A stretch of 64,000 nt of DNA from Flavobacteriales bacterium (GCA_016719225.1 JADKAN010000002.1:620001-684000); one strand, 5' to 3'; shown: positions 53,278-60,938, counted from the first letter of the stretch. Notes: a model not told the origin generated them from the letters alone. Made by a program: numbers and translations.

Positions 53278-53703
53278 TTAGTAGGTGCGCCGCCGCTTTC
53301 TGTTTGTTGGTCGACTCCGTTTTCTTGGAACAGTTCGTCGTGATAATGCAGCACCAATTCCTGCCAGAGCCAGAAATGCTAATCCCACTGCCCCCCAATT
53401 CGTGCCTTCAGAAGTCACCGACGGTTGTTGTTGTGCTACAACACGAGCTTGCCACTCAGCTTCAGCTCGCTTAGCAGTCTCGATTTGTTGTCGTCGCCAG
53501 TAGCGCTCTTTATCAATGGCAGCACGTTGCGTCGGATCGACGAGACAATCATAAGCCGCTTGAATTTTCTTGAACTTCTCTTCCGCCAACTTGCTCCCCC
53601 CATTTGCATCTGGGTGAAACTTCTTGGCCAAGTTGCGGTGAGCCTTCTTGATCTCTTCTATGGTCGCGTCGTGCGGTACTTCAAGGGTAGAATATGGATC
53701 CAT
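53278..53703 (-). CDS. Membrane-anchored J-domain protein, first gene of the CBASS cassette
   Basis: The 141-aa protein begins with a J-domain (residues 1-68): MDPYSTLEVPHDATIEEIKK, HPD motif in FHPDANGG (His30-Pro31-Asp32), and YDCLVDPTQRAAIDK helix. A linker and a C-terminal hydrophobic segment (AVGLAFLALAGIGAALS, about 105-121) follow, then a very basic tail (RKRSRPTNRKRRRTY), so it is probably a tail-anchored inner-membrane protein facing the cytoplasm. It ends 14 nt before the CD-NTase on the same strand. J-proteins stimulate DnaK-type Hsp70s; no Hsp70 is adjacent. A J-protein is not among the usual CBASS accessories known to me. Confidence 0.85.
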   Translation of the reverse strand: MDPYSTLEVPHDATIEEIKKAHRNLAKKFHPDANGGSKLAEEKFKKIQAAYDCLVDPTQRAAIDKERYWRRQQIETAKRAEAEWQARVVAQQQPSVTSEGTNWGAVGLAFLALAGIGAALSRRTVPRKRSRPTNRKRRRTY

Positions 53704-53877
53704 GCGCTCATTGGTTATTGGTTAGCCGCAGGGATCCGAAGGGTCGATGCGTATGGGTAGGGCGGATCAACGGCCGTGCCATGAAATCGAGACTGACAAA
53801 ACGGTGGTTGGAGCAATTGCACATGCGCCGATCGACACGGTGAGCCTGCCAGAAAGGCGATCGATGGTCAGCGGTCT

Positions 53878-54099
53878 TTACCATTTGGATGTATACCGTG
53901 GGTCGTTCTTCGCGATGTAGGTGCTTAATCCACGCGAGGCGAGTGCATGGCGTTGCATGGCCTGCACATGTCGCGGACCGCAGCTACCATGCGTGTACTT
54001 ATAGCGGCCACCTGGGAAAGCGACGATGATGAAGTCATCGCCTAGCTCAAAGCCTGTAGCGCCTGATACCTTACCGCTGTTGCTTCTGTATCGTTCCAT
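53878..54099 (-). CDS. Small KTSC-like domain protein
   Basis: The 73-aa product (MERYRSNSGKVSGATGFELG...) contains FIIVAFPGGRYKYTHGSCGP and LASRGLSTYIAKNDPRY, similar in pattern to KTSC domains (small domains found in phage- and defence-associated proteins; function unknown). Assignment is by eye only. It lies 30 nt after the LRAT-like gene and 174 nt before the J-domain gene, on the same strand. Confidence 0.55.
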   Translation of the reverse strand: MERYRSNSGKVSGATGFELGDDFIIVAFPGGRYKYTHGSCGPRHVQAMQRHALASRGLSTYIAKNDPRYTSKW

Positions 54100-54129
54100 T
54101 GGTCTGCTATTTCAAGTTGGGCTTGGTTC

Positions 54130-54555
54130 TCAAAGGCTTCGGACGACAACAACGGCGAGCAGCAACGCAGCCAATCCACCGAAGACCTCTACCTGCTTGC
54201 TCTTGCGTTGACCGTGCAGCACTTCATTCACGAAGTGCTCGCAGTTGTAAGAAAGGACATCGTAGGGAAGGCCTATCCGCGCCAGCGCTCTGTTGACCGA
54301 AGCGCTGCGTTGGACCTCTGATCCAAAGAAGCGTTCAATTCCAGAGATGGCCCCGTTCCTCTGGATGAGATCATCCAATCGCGTCCATCGCACACCTTCT
54401 CCAACCACGTTCTCGATCACCCAGGCGTTCCAGTCAGTGTCCATTCCGACATACAGGGAGTGATGCTGGACGATGCCGAAGAAGCTCTTGTGCGTGAGTA
54501 CCCGGTCGCCGGGTTGTAGGCCGTGGTGAACGGCCCATGAGTACGAGTTGTTCAT
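54130..54555 (-). CDS. LRAT/NlpC-P60-like protein with C-terminal membrane segment
   Basis: The 141-aa product contains the H-box-like VQHHSLYVGMDTD near residue 30 and the NCEHF motif in VLSYNCEHFVNEVLHGQ near residue 107, the catalytic His/Cys arrangement of LRAT-H-rev107 proteins within the NlpC/P60 superfamily. Relatives act as acyltransferases, phospholipases or peptidases. A hydrophobic tail (GGLAALLLAVVVVRSL) follows a basic KSKQVEV stretch. The start at 54555 (MNNSYSWAVH) lies 4 nt after the DUF2188 stop. Confidence 0.75.
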   Translation of the reverse strand: MNNSYSWAVHHGLQPGDRVLTHKSFFGIVQHHSLYVGMDTDWNAWVIENVVGEGVRWTRLDDLIQRNGAISGIERFFGSEVQRSASVNRALARIGLPYDVLSYNCEHFVNEVLHGQRKSKQVEVFGGLAALLLAVVVVRSL

Positions 54556-54559
54556 GTTG

Positions 54560-54784
54560 TCAGCCTTTGGGTGGGTATGGATCCTTGCCGTGACTGTCCT
54601 TGTCGCGGATCCTTCCATCCGGGCGATGGATAATCAGCTCGGAGCTGTTCCTTTTTGAGATCTCGCGGGCAACATCGATCGCCTCTTTCTGAGTGGGGAC
54701 GACAACGGTCGCGCGCTTTCCGCCTTCGCGCTTCACGGCCCAATCGTTGCCGTGCGGTACCACATGTTGATTCTTCTTACTCAT
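54560..54784 (-). CDS. DUF2188 domain protein
   Basis: The 74-aa protein MSKKNQHVVPHGNDWAVKRE... is a DUF2188 member: paired HVVPHGNDWAVKREG and ATVVVPTQKEAIDVAREISK, then SSELIIHRPDGRIRDKDSHG. Such small proteins often accompany mobile or defence genes; function unknown. It is the first leftward gene from the shared intergenic region and is probably co-transcribed with the LRAT-like gene. Confidence 0.85.
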   Translation of the reverse strand: MSKKNQHVVPHGNDWAVKREGGKRATVVVPTQKEAIDVAREISKRNSSELIIHRPDGRIRDKDSHGKDPYPPKG

Positions 54785-54805
54785 CTTCGTATAGTGTTTC
54801 GCCTA

Positions 54806-54813
54806 CAAACCTA
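54806..54813 (-). promoter_or_regulatory. Candidate -7 element of the leftward operon
   Basis: On the minus strand 54813-54806 reads TAGGTTTG, a full match to TAnnTTTG. No TTG is found at the expected -33 position (about 54834-54836), so the promoter is probably weak or needs help from a factor bound at the adjacent repeats. The DUF2188 start is at 54784. Confidence 0.55.
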
Positions 54814-54839
54814 AGTCGCTCTGGGCGCGGGTTTTAGAC

Positions 54840-54889
54840 TGATCGACACTTTAGATGTGTTGATCGACGATCTCCCGCCTTTGATCGAC
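54840..54889 (+). promoter_or_regulatory. Operator array: three TGATCGAC direct repeats at 21-bp spacing
   Basis: TGATCGAC occurs at 54840-54847, 54861-54868 and 54882-54889, exactly 21 bp apart (two helical turns), so a protein bound to each copy would sit on one face of the DNA. The array lies between the leftward -7 box and the rightward -33 element, just where a regulator encoded by the divergent HTH gene would act. A lone related GATCGAC also occurs at 53830-53836 upstream of the J-domain gene. Confidence 0.7.
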
Positions 54890-54893
54890 AAGG

Positions 54894-54924
54894 TTGACGA
54901 CATGCAAAGATATAGTTATATTTG
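54894..54924 (+). promoter_or_regulatory. Promoter of the HTH-metallopeptidase gene
   Basis: TTG at 54894-54896 and TATATTTG at 54917-54924 (full TAnnTTTG match) are 20 nt apart, the same spacing as at 26906-26936. The start codon is at 54962. Confidence 0.7.
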
Positions 54925-54961
54925 TCAACCTCTCCAAACGCAGTTTTCAACATTCATCCAC

Positions 54962-56017
54962 ATGCCTCAACCAAGCACCTTCGGCCCCCGTCTTCAACTG
55001 GCGCGCAAAATGGCTGGGCTTTCCTACCAAGGTCTGGCCGATAAGCTGGAAGGCCTCGTGACCAAACAGGCCTTGCACAAGTACGAGCAGGGCACCATGA
55101 TGCCGGACAGCGGGAAGCTGATCGCCTTTTCCAATGCCCTTAACGTAACGGTCGACTTCTTTTTTCGGAAGGAAACCGTGCAGTTGGACAAGGTCGATTT
55201 CCGAAAGCGAAAGGCGTTGACCGCTACGCAGGAGGTGGCGATCAAGACCACGGTGCGCGATCGGATGGGACGCTACATCGAACTGGAGAGCATTGTGAAC
55301 GATGTGCAGCGCTTTAAGGATCCGTTGGCCGGCCGTGCTTGCCGCACGCCTGAAGATGCCGAGAAGCTTGCGGTCGATGTGCGCAAGGCCTGGAAGTTGG
55401 GCCGTCAACCGATCATCAGCGTGTACGAATTGTTGGAAGAGCACGCCATCAAGGTGGTGGAATGGGAAGGTCCCGCGAAGTTCTTCGGCTTGCATGCCAA
55501 GGTGGACGGCCACGTTGTGGTGGTGGTGAACAGCATCCACGACAATGTGATGCGGCGTTTCACGGCGGCGCATGAGTTGGGCCATGCATTGATCAACCCG
55601 CCGGAGGACATGCCGGAGAAAGATGCGGAAGCGCTCTGCCATCGTTTCGCAGCGGCCTTGCTCATTCCGGGCGATGAGTTCATCCGGGAGATCGGCGCGA
55701 AACGGCCCAAGCTCTGGTTGGAGGAATTGGTGATCTTGAAGGAGTACTGGGGCATCTCTGTGGCCGCCCTGATGCGCCGCGCCTTGGACCTTGAAGTGAT
55801 CACCCCGAACCTGTACAAGTGGTTGTATATTCAATACAACCGGCAACATTGGCGGACCAACGAGCCGGGCGCTTTCGCCTACCGGGAGCGCGCAGTCCGG
55901 TTCAAGCAGATGCTCTTGCACGCGCTCGCCCATGAGGCCATTTCATTGGGTCAGGCAGCCGGCCTTACGAACATGAAGATGGGTGCTTTCAGAAGGTACA
56001 TCCTGGAGCCTGCATGA
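54962..56017 (+). CDS. HTH-XRE / ImmA-IrrE metallopeptidase fusion (putative CBASS regulator or antitoxin)
   Basis: The 351-aa protein has an XRE helix-turn-helix at about residues 8-65 (RLQLARKMAGLSYQGLADKL, ALHKYEQGTMMPDSGKLIAF) and an ImmA/IrrE zinc-peptidase domain from about 160 on, with the catalytic motif FTAAHELGHALINPP (His204-Glu205 and His208) and RFAAALLIPGDEF downstream. Such proteins cleave themselves or a partner repressor in response to a signal. In some CBASS loci a separate HTH protein (CapH) and peptidase (CapP) do this; here both parts are in one chain. Toxin-antitoxin regulation with the overlapping PIN-like gene is the alternative. The start at 54962 is chosen because the upstream 35 codons are AT-rich promoter sequence. 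Confidence 0.85.
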   Translation: MPQPSTFGPRLQLARKMAGLSYQGLADKLEGLVTKQALHKYEQGTMMPDSGKLIAFSNALNVTVDFFFRKETVQLDKVDFRKRKALTATQEVAIKTTVRDRMGRYIELESIVNDVQRFKDPLAGRACRTPEDAEKLAVDVRKAWKLGRQPIISVYELLEEHAIKVVEWEGPAKFFGLHAKVDGHVVVVVNSIHDNVMRRFTAAHELGHALINPPEDMPEKDAEALCHRFAAALLIPGDEFIREIGAKRPKLWLEELVILKEYWGISVAALMRRALDLEVITPNLYKWLYIQYNRQHWRTNEPGAFAYRERAVRFKQMLLHALAHEAISLGQAAGLTNMKMGAFRRYILEPA

Positions 56018-56520
56018 GGATCATCATTACCGATGCCAACATTTTCTTTGACTTGATCGGCATCGGGGCGCTCGCTCATTTCTTTCAATTGGAGTATGAG
56101 ATACACACCACTGAGTTGGTGATGTATGAGTGTGACCCGGAGGACATCGAGCAACTTCAAGCGTTCGTTGTTTCAGGGCAACTGCGAATAAGGGCCTTCA
56201 CGGTGGAGGAAGTGAATGTGGTGGAATCCACAGGTCGTCGCAAAGGACTTCGCCCTGCGGACCGGAGCGTGCTCTTTCATGCGTTGGAGTTGAAGGGCAT
56301 GGTTGTGAGCGGGGATAGCGACATGAGAAAGGAGTGCGGCGAAATGAAGCTCGAATGCCACGGCATCCTGTGGTGTATTTCGGAACTGCATCGTATAGGT
56401 CACTTCGACGCGTCGCAGTGTCTTTCGATCCTTGATACGTTGGAGAGTATCAACAAATGGTTGCCCAAGTTGGAGCTGGAAAAGCTGCGGAAGCGGCTGG
56501 GTGGTATTGATCCTGCATGA
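56014..56520 (+). CDS. PIN-domain-like protein
   Basis: The 168-aa protein begins MRIIITDANIFFDLI, with an Asp in the position typical of PIN nucleases, and has further acidic residues in RPADRSVLFHALELKGMVV and SGDSDMRKECGEMKLE. It starts within the stop of the HTH-metallopeptidase gene (ATGA overlap), the arrangement of XRE-metallopeptidase/PIN-type pairs proposed as toxin-antitoxin modules. It may be an RNase toxin. Confidence 0.75.
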   Translation: MRIIITDANIFFDLIGIGALAHFFQLEYEIHTTELVMYECDPEDIEQLQAFVVSGQLRIRAFTVEEVNVVESTGRRKGLRPADRSVLFHALELKGMVVSGDSDMRKECGEMKLECHGILWCISELHRIGHFDASQCLSILDTLESINKWLPKLELEKLRKRLGGIDPA

Positions 56521-56585
56521 CGTACGCTGGCTCCAAAACCGGGTACCTCATTGGGCTGGAGTGGGTTGTTGGAGAAATACCACGC

Positions 56586-56651
56586 ACCACTATCTTGTCC
56601 GAACGCAATTGATGAAAAGTGCGTCGATCGCGGGGAGCATGAGTAAAGGAG
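56586..56651 (+). repeat. Direct repeat A flanking a two-gene cassette
   Basis: CCACTATCTTGTCCGAACGC and the following GTGCGTCGATCGC...GGAGCA...GTAAAGGAG recur at 58675-58739 (about 65 nt, estimated four fifths identical, same orientation). The 380-nt gap 56521-56901 holds this copy and the tandem repeat below, and no gene. Confidence 0.7.
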
Positions 56652-56751
56652 AAGTGTTGATATACCGTGGGGCAGCCCGAAGACCCTCGAACCGATGGCA
56701 CAAGCGCAGATCGTTTGGTCAGCTAAGGCGAGCGCCGGAAGGAGAGGCCTA

Positions 56752-56877
56752 GAGCCTGAGCCGCCTTCGCCCAAACCTGAATGCCTGCGTGCACCACTGA
56801 GCCTGAAGAGGCCAAGAGAGCCGAACGGCCTTCGCCCAAGCCTGAATACCAGAATGCGCCCCTGAGCCTTTAAGAGC
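56752..56877 (+). repeat. Imperfect tandem duplication of about 60 nt
   Basis: Two units begin GAGCCTGA and share GCCTTCGCCCAA(A/G)CCTGAAT and TGCG-CACCACT/CCCCT blocks, followed by a third GAGCCT start at 56864. Confidence 0.5.
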
Positions 56878-56901
56878 CTACCACCGGCCCAATGATGCCT
56901 C

Positions 56902-57570
56902 CTACCAATTCACCACCCGCCCATCATTCGGGAGGTGCCTGTCCTGTGTTGCAGGGAGGGTGAACTCCGCAGGCAGGCCGCGCTCGCGCATGAGCTTCAG
57001 CCAGAGCGCTCGCTCGTCCGGGCGCATGTTGTCATGGTCCAGGAACGTGGTGCAGGTGATGATCCGCTCGCTGGGGAGCACGGCGTGGATCAGCCCTTCT
57101 TGCACGGCTCCCGCAAAGGCGGGGAGGCCTTTGTGCAGCTTGCCCGTTCCACGCAGCGGCATCGCATGGTGTTGCTTGAAGAATGCCAAGAGGTTGGTGA
57201 GCTTATCGCGGAGCAACAGGTGGCGCTTGCCGTAGCGGCCGAAGAGGTGGGTGTCGAAGTGAAGCGGGCGCTCGTCACCTCGCAGCACGATCCCTTCCAC
57301 GCTATTGTAGCGCGCATGTGCGCCGTTGCTGCGCGTCCACCAGTGCATGGCCTGCTGGCTGCTGTGGTCCGTTTCCACGTGGACCACGCAGAGCCAATTG
57401 TGCCCGTTGTGCTTGTATTCGAAGGCATGGTGCACCGGCTTCCGCTCGGGATCCTGCTCCATACCCAGCCGCATCAGGTTGGTGCGCAGTTGCATGTGGG
57501 TCTCCACATGGTTCCATGCACGGCGCACCTTGGCCAGCTTGCTGTGCAAAAAGTCGGTGCGCGCATTCAT
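56902..57570 (-). CDS. Hypothetical protein
   Basis: The 222-aa product (MNARTDFLHSKLAKVRRAWN...) is rich in His and Trp, with PLHFDTHLFGRYGKRHLLLR, HHAFEYKHNGHNWLCVVHVE and FLDHDNMRPDERALWLKLMR. No family is recognised. The next gene upstream on this strand ends 12 nt before its start, so the two are probably co-transcribed. The ATG at 57570 is preferred over one three codons upstream. Confidence 0.6.
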   Translation of the reverse strand: MNARTDFLHSKLAKVRRAWNHVETHMQLRTNLMRLGMEQDPERKPVHHAFEYKHNGHNWLCVVHVETDHSSQQAMHWWTRSNGAHARYNSVEGIVLRGDERPLHFDTHLFGRYGKRHLLLRDKLTNLLAFFKQHHAMPLRGTGKLHKGLPAFAGAVQEGLIHAVLPSERIITCTTFLDHDNMRPDERALWLKLMRERGLPAEFTLPATQDRHLPNDGRVVNW

Positions 57571-57582
57571 GTCATCCAAGGG

Positions 57583-58200
57583 TTATGCGGCGGCCATGGC
57601 GCGCAGCGGTTCGCTCTTGCTGGTTTCTCCGGCCGTACCGATGGCCGTTACGGCGAACCAGTAATAGGTGCCGCAGACGAGGTCATTCGCGTTATAGCGG
57701 CTTTTAGTGGTCGTGGAGAGCAGTTGCCAGTTGAATGGATCACCGGAGGTGCACATGTACACGTTGTACATTTTCGCGCTGGGGACCACCGCCCAATCCA
57801 AGTCCACTCTTCCGGTGGTGCGTGTGAGGCGGCTGATGAGGCCGGAAGGGCGCTCCAGCTCGCCAACGGGTGCTGCTTTACGCCTTACGCCGAAGCCGCT
57901 GCTGAGGATGATGGACTCATCATCATCCGCCACCAAACTGACGTAGGCACCCATGCGTTTTACTTGGTGGCGCAGTTCGCTCAGGGCGATCCGTTTAGCT
58001 TGGAAATCGGACCGGCCACCCTCGCTGATCGCTGCGGCATTCGCCACCATCAAAGCATTGATGGTCGCCTGGAAAACGGCGAATGACGGCACGGGAGCGG
58101 GGAAGTGCGGGGCAAGCTGCATGGCGTCATGAATGCCTTGTGCATAAGGCACGAGGTCGAGCGCTGATACATCCTCCAGTCCAAGTTTGAGCGTAGCCAT
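57583..58200 (-). CDS. Fibronectin type III-like domain protein
   Basis: The 205-aa protein (MATLKLGLEDVSALDLVPYA...) resembles a common Bacteroidota family of cytoplasmic-looking proteins with an N-terminal helical region and a C-terminal fibronectin type III-like domain (VDLDWAVVPSAKMYNVYMCT, YNANDLVCGTYYWFAVTAIG, KSEPLRAM). No signal peptide is present. Function unknown. The ATG at 58200 is chosen over one seven codons upstream. It and the following gene are bracketed by the direct repeats at 56586 and 58675. Confidence 0.7.
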   Translation of the reverse strand: MATLKLGLEDVSALDLVPYAQGIHDAMQLAPHFPAPVPSFAVFQATINALMVANAAAISEGGRSDFQAKRIALSELRHQVKRMGAYVSLVADDDESIILSSGFGVRRKAAPVGELERPSGLISRLTRTTGRVDLDWAVVPSAKMYNVYMCTSGDPFNWQLLSTTTKSRYNANDLVCGTYYWFAVTAIGTAGETSKSEPLRAMAAA

Positions 58201-58674
58201 CCGGTTCTTGTTTGCGAGCACTGGAACGGTTCAGGGTGGACCATGGTTACAATGACGCACAAGCCAATGCTCCTGTGCGGGGAAGGTCTTCGGAACCTAT
58301 GCGCCGGTATGTTGTTGGCCGGGAAAGGAATTCCTTCTTGGGCCAAAGGCATCTTTTCGGGCAGGGAAGCTGTTCGGTGATTCAGTGAAGGCATTGTGCC
58401 GGCTACCAAGGTAATTCAGGCAGGCCGCGAATGGACCCGTTCGGTGGGCATCCGGTTTCCTTCGTTGTAAGAGCCAAGACCTTGTTCTTGCGATGGAAGA
58501 AGTAATGGGGTAAGGGGGATACGGTCCGGAAGAATAGGAATGGGGATGTGCAGGGCACAGGGGCTGAACGCAACTCACGCGAGCCTCCACGTTCGTGTGA
58601 ACTCCAACCTTTAGGCTTGCTGTCAAGTTGGAAGTGGGATGCGATCTCAAGAGGCCGCCATCACACACCACCCC

Positions 58675-58739
58675 GCCACTGTCTTGTCCGAACGCGGTTG
58701 ACGAAAGTGCGTCGATCGCAAGGAGCAAGTGTAAAGGAG
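58675..58739 (+). repeat. Direct repeat B flanking a two-gene cassette
   Basis: Second copy of the repeat at 56586-56651, containing TGTCTTGTCCGAACGCGGTT and GTGCGTCGATCGCAAGGAGC. The 600-nt gap 58201-58802 otherwise has no recognised gene; it ends with TAGCTTTG (58791-58798), a -7 box only 5 nt before the next start codon. Confidence 0.7.
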
Positions 58740-58802
58740 CTGAACCAAGACCAACTTTCGGAGCTTTTCCAGAACACCTAGCACATCCTTTAGCTTTGTA
58801 TC

Positions 58803-59030
58803 ATGGCAACGATCCACCTCCGCACTGAACTCGCCGAACTCATCGCCAAAGAGAAGAACGACTCTTTGCTCCAAGTGCTTCGTGACATCCTGAGCGGCGG
58901 CTCTAAGAACGCTCTGTTGAAGGCCAAACTCACTTCCCGTGCCTTGAAGGCGGAGGATGACCTCGCGCATGAGCGGGTGCTGACCACCGGTCAAGTTCGT
59001 ACCAGGATCGAAGCTCGCAAGAAGAAGTGA
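58803..59030 (+). CDS. Putative antitoxin of a ParE/RelE-type module
   Basis: The 75-aa product (MATIHLRTELAELIAKEKND...) is helical and basic at its end (ARKKK), with LLQVLRDILSGG and RALKAEDDLAHERVLTTGQV, consistent with small antitoxins that wrap their toxin. The assignment rests on the overlap (GTGA) with the RelE/ParE-like gene downstream. A TAGCTTTG box 5 nt before the start suggests an almost leaderless transcript. Confidence 0.65.
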   Translation: MATIHLRTELAELIAKEKNDSLLQVLRDILSGGSKNALLKAKLTSRALKAEDDLAHERVLTTGQVRTRIEARKKK

Positions 59031-59326
59031 GGGTCCAGGTATCCGAATATGCCGCCCAGCAGCTCGATGGCATCCGGGACAACTACGCCGCAGAAGCCGG
59101 TGAACGAGTTGCTGACCGGATCACCAAGAAAGTAGTTGACGATATCGATTGTCTTGTGGATCATCCACGCGGAGGTCAATACGAACCGTTGCTCGAACAT
59201 CTCGACTTGAAGCACCGCAGTCCGGGTTCAGGCCATTACAAGATCGTGTACCGGATCATGGATGACCTGATCCTCGTCTCGGACATCTTCGACGCGCGAC
59301 AGGATCCCGAAGAGATGACGTGGTGA
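59027..59326 (+). CDS. RelE/ParE family toxin
   Basis: The 99-aa protein (GTG start) has the RelE/ParE fold pattern: MRVQVSEYAAQQLDGIRDNY helix pair, FDVERPxxxG-like HPRGGQYEPL turn, RSPGSGHYKIVYRIMDDLIL central strands and FDARQDPEEM end. ParE-type toxins inhibit gyrase; RelE-type cleave ribosome-bound mRNA; the sequence alone does not separate them. Confidence 0.85.
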   Translation: MRVQVSEYAAQQLDGIRDNYAAEAGERVADRITKKVVDDIDCLVDHPRGGQYEPLLEHLDLKHRSPGSGHYKIVYRIMDDLILVSDIFDARQDPEEMTW

Positions 59327-59432
59327 TGTTCCTCGCATGCTCTGGAAAAAACTTTCGCCGAAGTAGCGATCCGATGGCAAGTTGCCTTCCTTGTGCAACG
59401 TCCTTACTGATCAAACTCAATTATTACGCACC

Positions 59433-60845
59433 ATGAACGAAATAATCTGCCCCCACTGCAGCAAAGCATTCAAGATCGATGAGGCGGGTTACGCGGACAT
59501 CCTGAAACAGGTGCGCAACGCCGAGTTCGACACCGCGCTGAACGAGCGGCTGAAGCTGGCAGACCAGGATAAGAAGACGGCCATCGAACTGGCGGAAGCC
59601 AAGGTAACGAGCCGGTTGGAGAAGGAAGCCACGAAGAAGGATACAGAGATCGAGCGGCTCAAGCATGATCTGAGATCGGCGGATGCAGCAACACAACTTG
59701 CGCTGAAGGAAGCGCTCGGCACCGTGGAGAAGGAGCGCGATGGGCTCGCGAACGAGCTGAGGCAGTTGGAACAAGCCAAACGTTCCGCTGCACAATTGGC
59801 CGAGGAGAAGCTGGTGAACGAACTACAGAAAGCTGCGGCCACGAAGGACTCCGAGATCCAAGCGTTGAGGTCAAAGCTGGAGAACACGGGGGTTACACAG
59901 CAGCTCGCGGTGACCGAAGCGGTGCAGGTGGTGGCGAAGGAGCGGGATGAACTGAAGAACGGACTGAAGCACGTGGAACTGGAGAAGCACCTCGCGGTGA
60001 CGGCCCTCAAGGACAAGTACGACACGCAGCTCAAGGACCGGGATGATACCATCGAACGCCTCAAGGATATGAAGGCGAAACTGAGCACCAAGATGGTTGG
60101 CGAAACGCTGGAGCAGCACTGCGAGATCGAGTTCGATAAGCTGCGCGCCACGGCATTTCCGAAGGCCTACTTCGAGAAGGACAACGATGCCAGGACGGGG
60201 AGCAAGGGCGATTACATTTTCCGCGATGCGGATGAGGCCGGCACGGAGGTCGTCTCCATCATGTTCGAAATGAAGAACGAGAACGATGGAACGGCGACCA
60301 AGAAGAAGAACGAGGATTTCCTGAAGGAACTCGATAAGGACCGCACCGAGAAGGGTTGTGAATACGCGGTGCTTGTTACCTTGTTGGAACCCGACAACGA
60401 ACTCTACAACGGCGGCATCGTGGACGTGAGCCACCGATACCCAAAGATGTATGTGGTGCGGCCGCAGTTCTTCATCCCGATCATCACCCTGCTTCGCAAT
60501 GCTGCCCAGAACTCGTTGAAGTACAAGACAGAGCTCGTGCTGATGCGGTCACAGAACATCGACATCACCAACTTCGAGAACGAGCTCGATGGGTTCAAGA
60601 GCGCGTTCGGGAAGAACTATGAGCTGGCCTCCCGTCGTTTCAAAACGGCGATCGAGGAGATCGACAAGTCGATCGACCATCTGACGAAAACGAAAGAGGC
60701 GCTTCTGGGAACGGACCGGAACCTCCGGCTTGCGAACGACAAGGCACAGGATGTAACGATCAAGAAGTTGACGCGCAACAACCCGACCATGGCGGCGAAG
60801 TTCGATGACCTGAAGAGCCTTGGCCCGGCTGGGGAGATCGAGTGA
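59433..60845 (+). CDS. DUF2130 domain coiled-coil protein
   Basis: The 470-aa protein begins with a short zinc-ribbon-like motif (MNEIICPHCSKAFKIDEAGY), then a long coiled coil rich in Glu/Lys/Ala (residues 30-230), and ends in DUF2130 (residues 240-430): EFDKLRATAFPKAYFEKDND, KGDYIFRDADEAG, FEMKNENDG and GGIVDVSHRYPKMYVVRPQF. The last part resembles restriction-endonuclease-like folds; function unknown. An upstream reading from 59382 is rejected because it adds 17 unconserved codons. Confidence 0.9.
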   Translation: MNEIICPHCSKAFKIDEAGYADILKQVRNAEFDTALNERLKLADQDKKTAIELAEAKVTSRLEKEATKKDTEIERLKHDLRSADAATQLALKEALGTVEKERDGLANELRQLEQAKRSAAQLAEEKLVNELQKAAATKDSEIQALRSKLENTGVTQQLAVTEAVQVVAKERDELKNGLKHVELEKHLAVTALKDKYDTQLKDRDDTIERLKDMKAKLSTKMVGETLEQHCEIEFDKLRATAFPKAYFEKDNDARTGSKGDYIFRDADEAGTEVVSIMFEMKNENDGTATKKKNEDFLKELDKDRTEKGCEYAVLVTLLEPDNELYNGGIVDVSHRYPKMYVVRPQFFIPIITLLRNAAQNSLKYKTELVLMRSQNIDITNFENELDGFKSAFGKNYELASRRFKTAIEEIDKSIDHLTKTKEALLGTDRNLRLANDKAQDVTIKKLTRNNPTMAAKFDDLKSLGPAGEIE

Positions 60846-60938
60846 TCTCCTTTTGCTTCGCGCGTGGAACCGCGATCCTCCGAGCTCCAGCCTTTGATCC
60901 TCCGCCGTAGCCACACTTAAGCACCCCACCTTTGCCCC

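Noticed and set aside
54840..54889. Plasmid-type replication iterons
   Set aside because: Three repeats resemble iterons, but no Rep gene, AT-rich region or DnaA box is nearby; an operator for the divergent HTH gene is simpler.
56935..58086. 383-codon plus-strand frame over 56902-58200
   Set aside because: It spans two minus-strand genes with natural protein composition; the FN3-like gene matches a known family, so the plus frame is the shadow.
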